This document shows, piece after piece, positions 6,904 to 8,576 of a stretch of DNA of 8,576 nt (position 1 is the stretch's first letter; each line of letters starts with the position of its first letter). Source of the DNA: JAUZQZ01 sp036985955 (lineage in GTDB: Bacteria > Pseudomonadota > Zetaproteobacteria > Mariprofundales > Mariprofundaceae); the NCBI GenBank assembly GCA_036985955.1, contig BTQQ01000071.1, forward strand, positions 1 to 8,576, read 5' to 3'. Below the pieces are notes generated by a model that worked only from the letters and a program-made list of their open reading frames with translations, was not told the origin of the DNA and did not search any database. Made by a program: the position numbers and the translations under genes.

Positions 6904-8343
6904 ATGGCGGTAGTTAGCCTGCGCAAACGCGCGAACAGGAATGTGGGAATATCGCTGGTCATGCTGGTTATTCTGGTCGGGACGGCAGGATTTGCCGCAA
7001 ACAGAGCCAATGAAAGTTTCGAGTCACTCAACAAACTGTATGGCGAACAGATTGAACTGGAACGGTTCCGTGCTTCTCTCGGCAGTTTGCTGGCGCCACT
7101 CAACGATTTCAGCCTGACTGGCAACAAGGCCGATGCGGAAAAGCTTACCGGAGCCTCGAAGGAATTCAGCCGTCTGGATAACGATGTTCGCAACCTGAGC
7201 GCATTATCGGAAAAGGATCTTAAAGAATTGAAAGAAGTGTCCGGGCTGATGCAGCAAGTGATTGATATGGCAAGCAGCATTGTGAGCGGAAAAATCCCTG
7301 CTTCACAGGCCAAAAATGTGACTGTGGTGGCGCAGAATCTGGTGTTTGTAGCCCAGGAAAAGGTAAATGCCGTGGCCACGGGCCTGAACGAGCGCCTGAA
7401 TGCTGATGTGAAAGACAAGCGGCAACAGCTCTCCACCCTTGCTATCGCCAGCCTTGTGGTGATTCTGCTGCTGGTGCTGGTGCTGGTGATCTCCAGCCGC
7501 TATTTTATTTCCTCAAGCGCCAACATGATTACAGATATCGCCTACCGTGTGACCAATGCTTCCGGCGATATTTTAAGTGCCGTGGATCAGCAGGCAAGCG
7601 CATCGGGAACCCAGGCTAAATCCGTGGAACATGTAACGGATGAAATGGAGGATCTTTCCCGTGATTCGCAGCAGATTGCCAAGACATCCAAAGACGTGGT
7701 GCGTATCGCTGATGCAACCCGTAAATCTGCCGGTGAAGGCGGGCAGGCAGTGGCCGATGCCATTCGATACATGGAGCGTATCAGGGACGAGGTGAGTTCC
7801 ATTGCCGAAAAAGTGACATTTGCGGGAGAGAAGGCAGCACAGATTACCGAATCCATTGGCTCCATTCAGGAGATTGCCGAGGAGACCCACTTGCTGGCGC
7901 TTAATGCATCCATCGAGTCCGCTGCTGCGGGTGAATTCGGCAAACGGTTTGCCGTGGTGGCAGGCGAGGTGCGGCGTTTGTCCGAGCGCGTACGCGAGTT
8001 TACCAGCGAGATTCAAACCGTGGTGGATGACGTGCATCGTTCGTCCCAGGATTCCATTGCCGTGACACGGGAAGGTCTGGAAGAGGTGGCCAAGGGTGTG
8101 GAGATTGCCAAACGGGCCGGTGAGGCGCTGAGGATGCTGCAAACCATGTCCGAGAAAACCAGCCAGGCGGTCCAGCATATTGCAAAGGCAACGGATAAAC
8201 AGGATGCCAGTAACCGTGAATTCATTGAAACGATGAGACAGATCAGCCAGTTGTTAAATGATTCCAACCAGCAGATGCAAACCACGCGTGAATCAGCCTC
8301 CCATTTACGTAATGTAGCGGAAGAACTGCATCAAATGGTCTGA
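6904..8343 (+). CDS. Methyl-accepting chemotaxis protein, two-TM, HAMP-less, divergent tip
   Basis: A 479-residue inner-membrane chemoreceptor. TM1 is about 14-33, a periplasmic helical sensor of about 140 residues follows (no named ligand domain recognised), and TM2 is about 178-197. The cytoplasmic coiled coil begins almost at once: only about 30 residues separate TM2 from the DQQASASGTQAKSVEHV segment, leaving no room for a normal HAMP domain. The hairpin tip is at about 321-353 with EETHLLALNASIESAAAGEF then GKRFAVVAGEVRRL. Compared with E. coli Tsr, the positions of F373, N376 and R388 are E326, H329 and A341. The C-terminus lacks an NWETF-like CheR tether. AGGAGG at 6892-6897, six bases upstream, fixes the start. 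It lies between the cheW-like and cheA-like genes. Receptor identity is firm; the signal sensed is unknown. Confidence 0.93.
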   Translation: MAVVSLRKRANRNVGISLVMLVILVGTAGFAANRANESFESLNKLYGEQIELERFRASLGSLLAPLNDFSLTGNKADAEKLTGASKEFSRLDNDVRNLSALSEKDLKELKEVSGLMQQVIDMASSIVSGKIPASQAKNVTVVAQNLVFVAQEKVNAVATGLNERLNADVKDKRQQLSTLAIASLVVILLLVLVLVISSRYFISSSANMITDIAYRVTNASGDILSAVDQQASASGTQAKSVEHVTDEMEDLSRDSQQIAKTSKDVVRIADATRKSAGEGGQAVADAIRYMERIRDEVSSIAEKVTFAGEKAAQITESIGSIQEIAEETHLLALNASIESAAAGEFGKRFAVVAGEVRRLSERVREFTSEIQTVVDDVHRSSQDSIAVTREGLEEVAKGVEIAKRAGEALRMLQTMSEKTSQAVQHIAKATDKQDASNREFIETMRQISQLLNDSNQQMQTTRESASHLRNVAEELHQMV

Positions 8344-8350
8344 TCCGGAC

Positions 8351-8517
8351 TTAACCTGAACTATTTATGAATCACCGTGATGATTGCACAGGACATTTGT
8401 TTGTAGCGGATTCCGAGGAAGAAGTGCGTAGCCGTGCATACGGACGACCGACGAGGAATTCGTTGCAACAAATGAACAAGCAAGGACACGGCAGTATTCA
8501 TGAATAGTTCAGGTTAA
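8351..8517. mobile_element. MITE-like palindromic element, copy 2 (159 bp plus TTAA duplication)
   Basis: The core is 8355-8513, flanked by TTAA at 8351-8354 and 8514-8517. The 18-bp terminal inverted repeats differ at one base: CCTGAACTATTTATGAAT on the left, CCTGAACTATTCATGAAT read inward from the right. A second nested dyad pairs 8394-8414 with 8455-8474, and an apical dyad CCGT-GCAT-ACGG lies at 8432-8443. The outer two share an axis near 8434 and the third lies close to it, so almost the whole element can fold back as one long imperfect hairpin. It is homologous to copy 1 at 4599-4737. It lies between the receptor stop and the cheA-like start, 9 bp before the latter, and shows no transposase. 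Confidence 0.8.
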
Positions 8518-8526
8518 TCGTTCCAC

Positions 8527-8576
8527 ATGTCCGATCTGGATTTATCCCAATTCATTTCCGCCTTTTTTGATGAGGC
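8527..8576 (+). CDS. cheA: Start of a CheA-like chemotaxis histidine kinase (3' part outside window)
   Basis: Seventeen codons are visible, MSDLDLSQFISAFFDEA. This matches the opening of the CheA P1 (Hpt) domain, commonly of the type M(D)LSQFxxxFFxEA. The position right after a chemoreceptor and a CheW-like gene agrees. The phosphorylated His, dimerisation, ATPase and regulatory domains lie beyond the edge, so a hybrid CheA with a receiver domain cannot be excluded. No Shine-Dalgarno precedes the ATG; the upstream bases are the right end of the inserted palindromic element plus 9 bp. Confidence 0.75.
   Translation, partial: MSDLDLSQFISAFFDE

Noticed and set aside
6735..7436. A 233-codon minus-strand frame opposite the chemoreceptor.
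   Set aside because: It is antisense to the receptor coding sequence and Ser/Leu-rich, as expected from the complement of a helical protein; it shows no domain.
7464..7488. A CTGGTG tandem run in the TM2 region of the receptor as a possible phase-variable repeat.
   Set aside because: It encodes Leu-Val of a membrane helix, is short and has a 6-bp unit, so slippage would not shift the frame.
8367..8507. A 46-codon open frame spanning nearly all of element copy 2, starting MNHRDDCTGH.
   Set aside because: The equivalent frame in copy 1 meets a stop after six codons, there is no ribosome site, and the palindromic structure explains the sequence better.

Overview
The window looks like chromosome of a Gram-negative proteobacterium. 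It has outer-envelope genes (two periplasmic lytic transglycosylases, a lipoprotein solute-binding protein), a chemosensory gene set and moderate GC content. No marker fixes the lineage. The overall flavour is compatible with a Zeta- or Gammaproteobacterium, but that is a guess.

Layout. On the minus strand at the left edge are an MltB-type lytic transglycosylase (3' end outside the window, Tat signal peptide) and, just upstream of it, a Pcm-family methyltransferase. A 331-bp divergent spacer with two small dyads separates them from a plus-strand cation diffusion facilitator (Zn/Cd/Co-type efflux). This converges, with a gap of only 9 bp, on a minus-strand pair: an MltD-like LysM transglycosylase followed by an orphan peptide-binding lipoprotein. 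The right third is a plus-strand chemosensory cluster: a CheW-like adaptor, a HAMP-less two-TM chemoreceptor, and the first 17 codons of a CheA-like kinase, which continues beyond the window.

The most interesting signals lie between and inside the ordinary genes. (1) Two copies of a small, non-coding, strongly palindromic element (131 and 159 bp) carry about 18-bp terminal inverted repeats and are flanked by 4-bp palindromic CTAG or TTAA sequences. They look like a MITE using a YTAR target. Each sits between two co-directional genes: mltD-like/peptide-binding and receptor/cheA. Removing one copy of the flanking tetranucleotide reconstructs tight ancestral junctions; in one case the target is the mltD-like stop codon itself. 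(2) A 61-bp REP/REPIN-like hairpin with 19-bp perfect arms lies inside the reading frame of the mltB-like gene, just before the twin-arginine motif. Removing 60 bp restores a normal-looking Tat signal peptide in frame, so the repeat appears to have been absorbed as about 20 extra N-terminal residues. (3) The receptor tip and the CheW-like adaptor both lack arginines that are conserved in the E. coli proteins, and the receptor has no HAMP domain. This suggests a divergent chemosensory core.

There is no sign of CRISPR arrays, tRNA or rRNA genes, prophage or complete insertion sequences.
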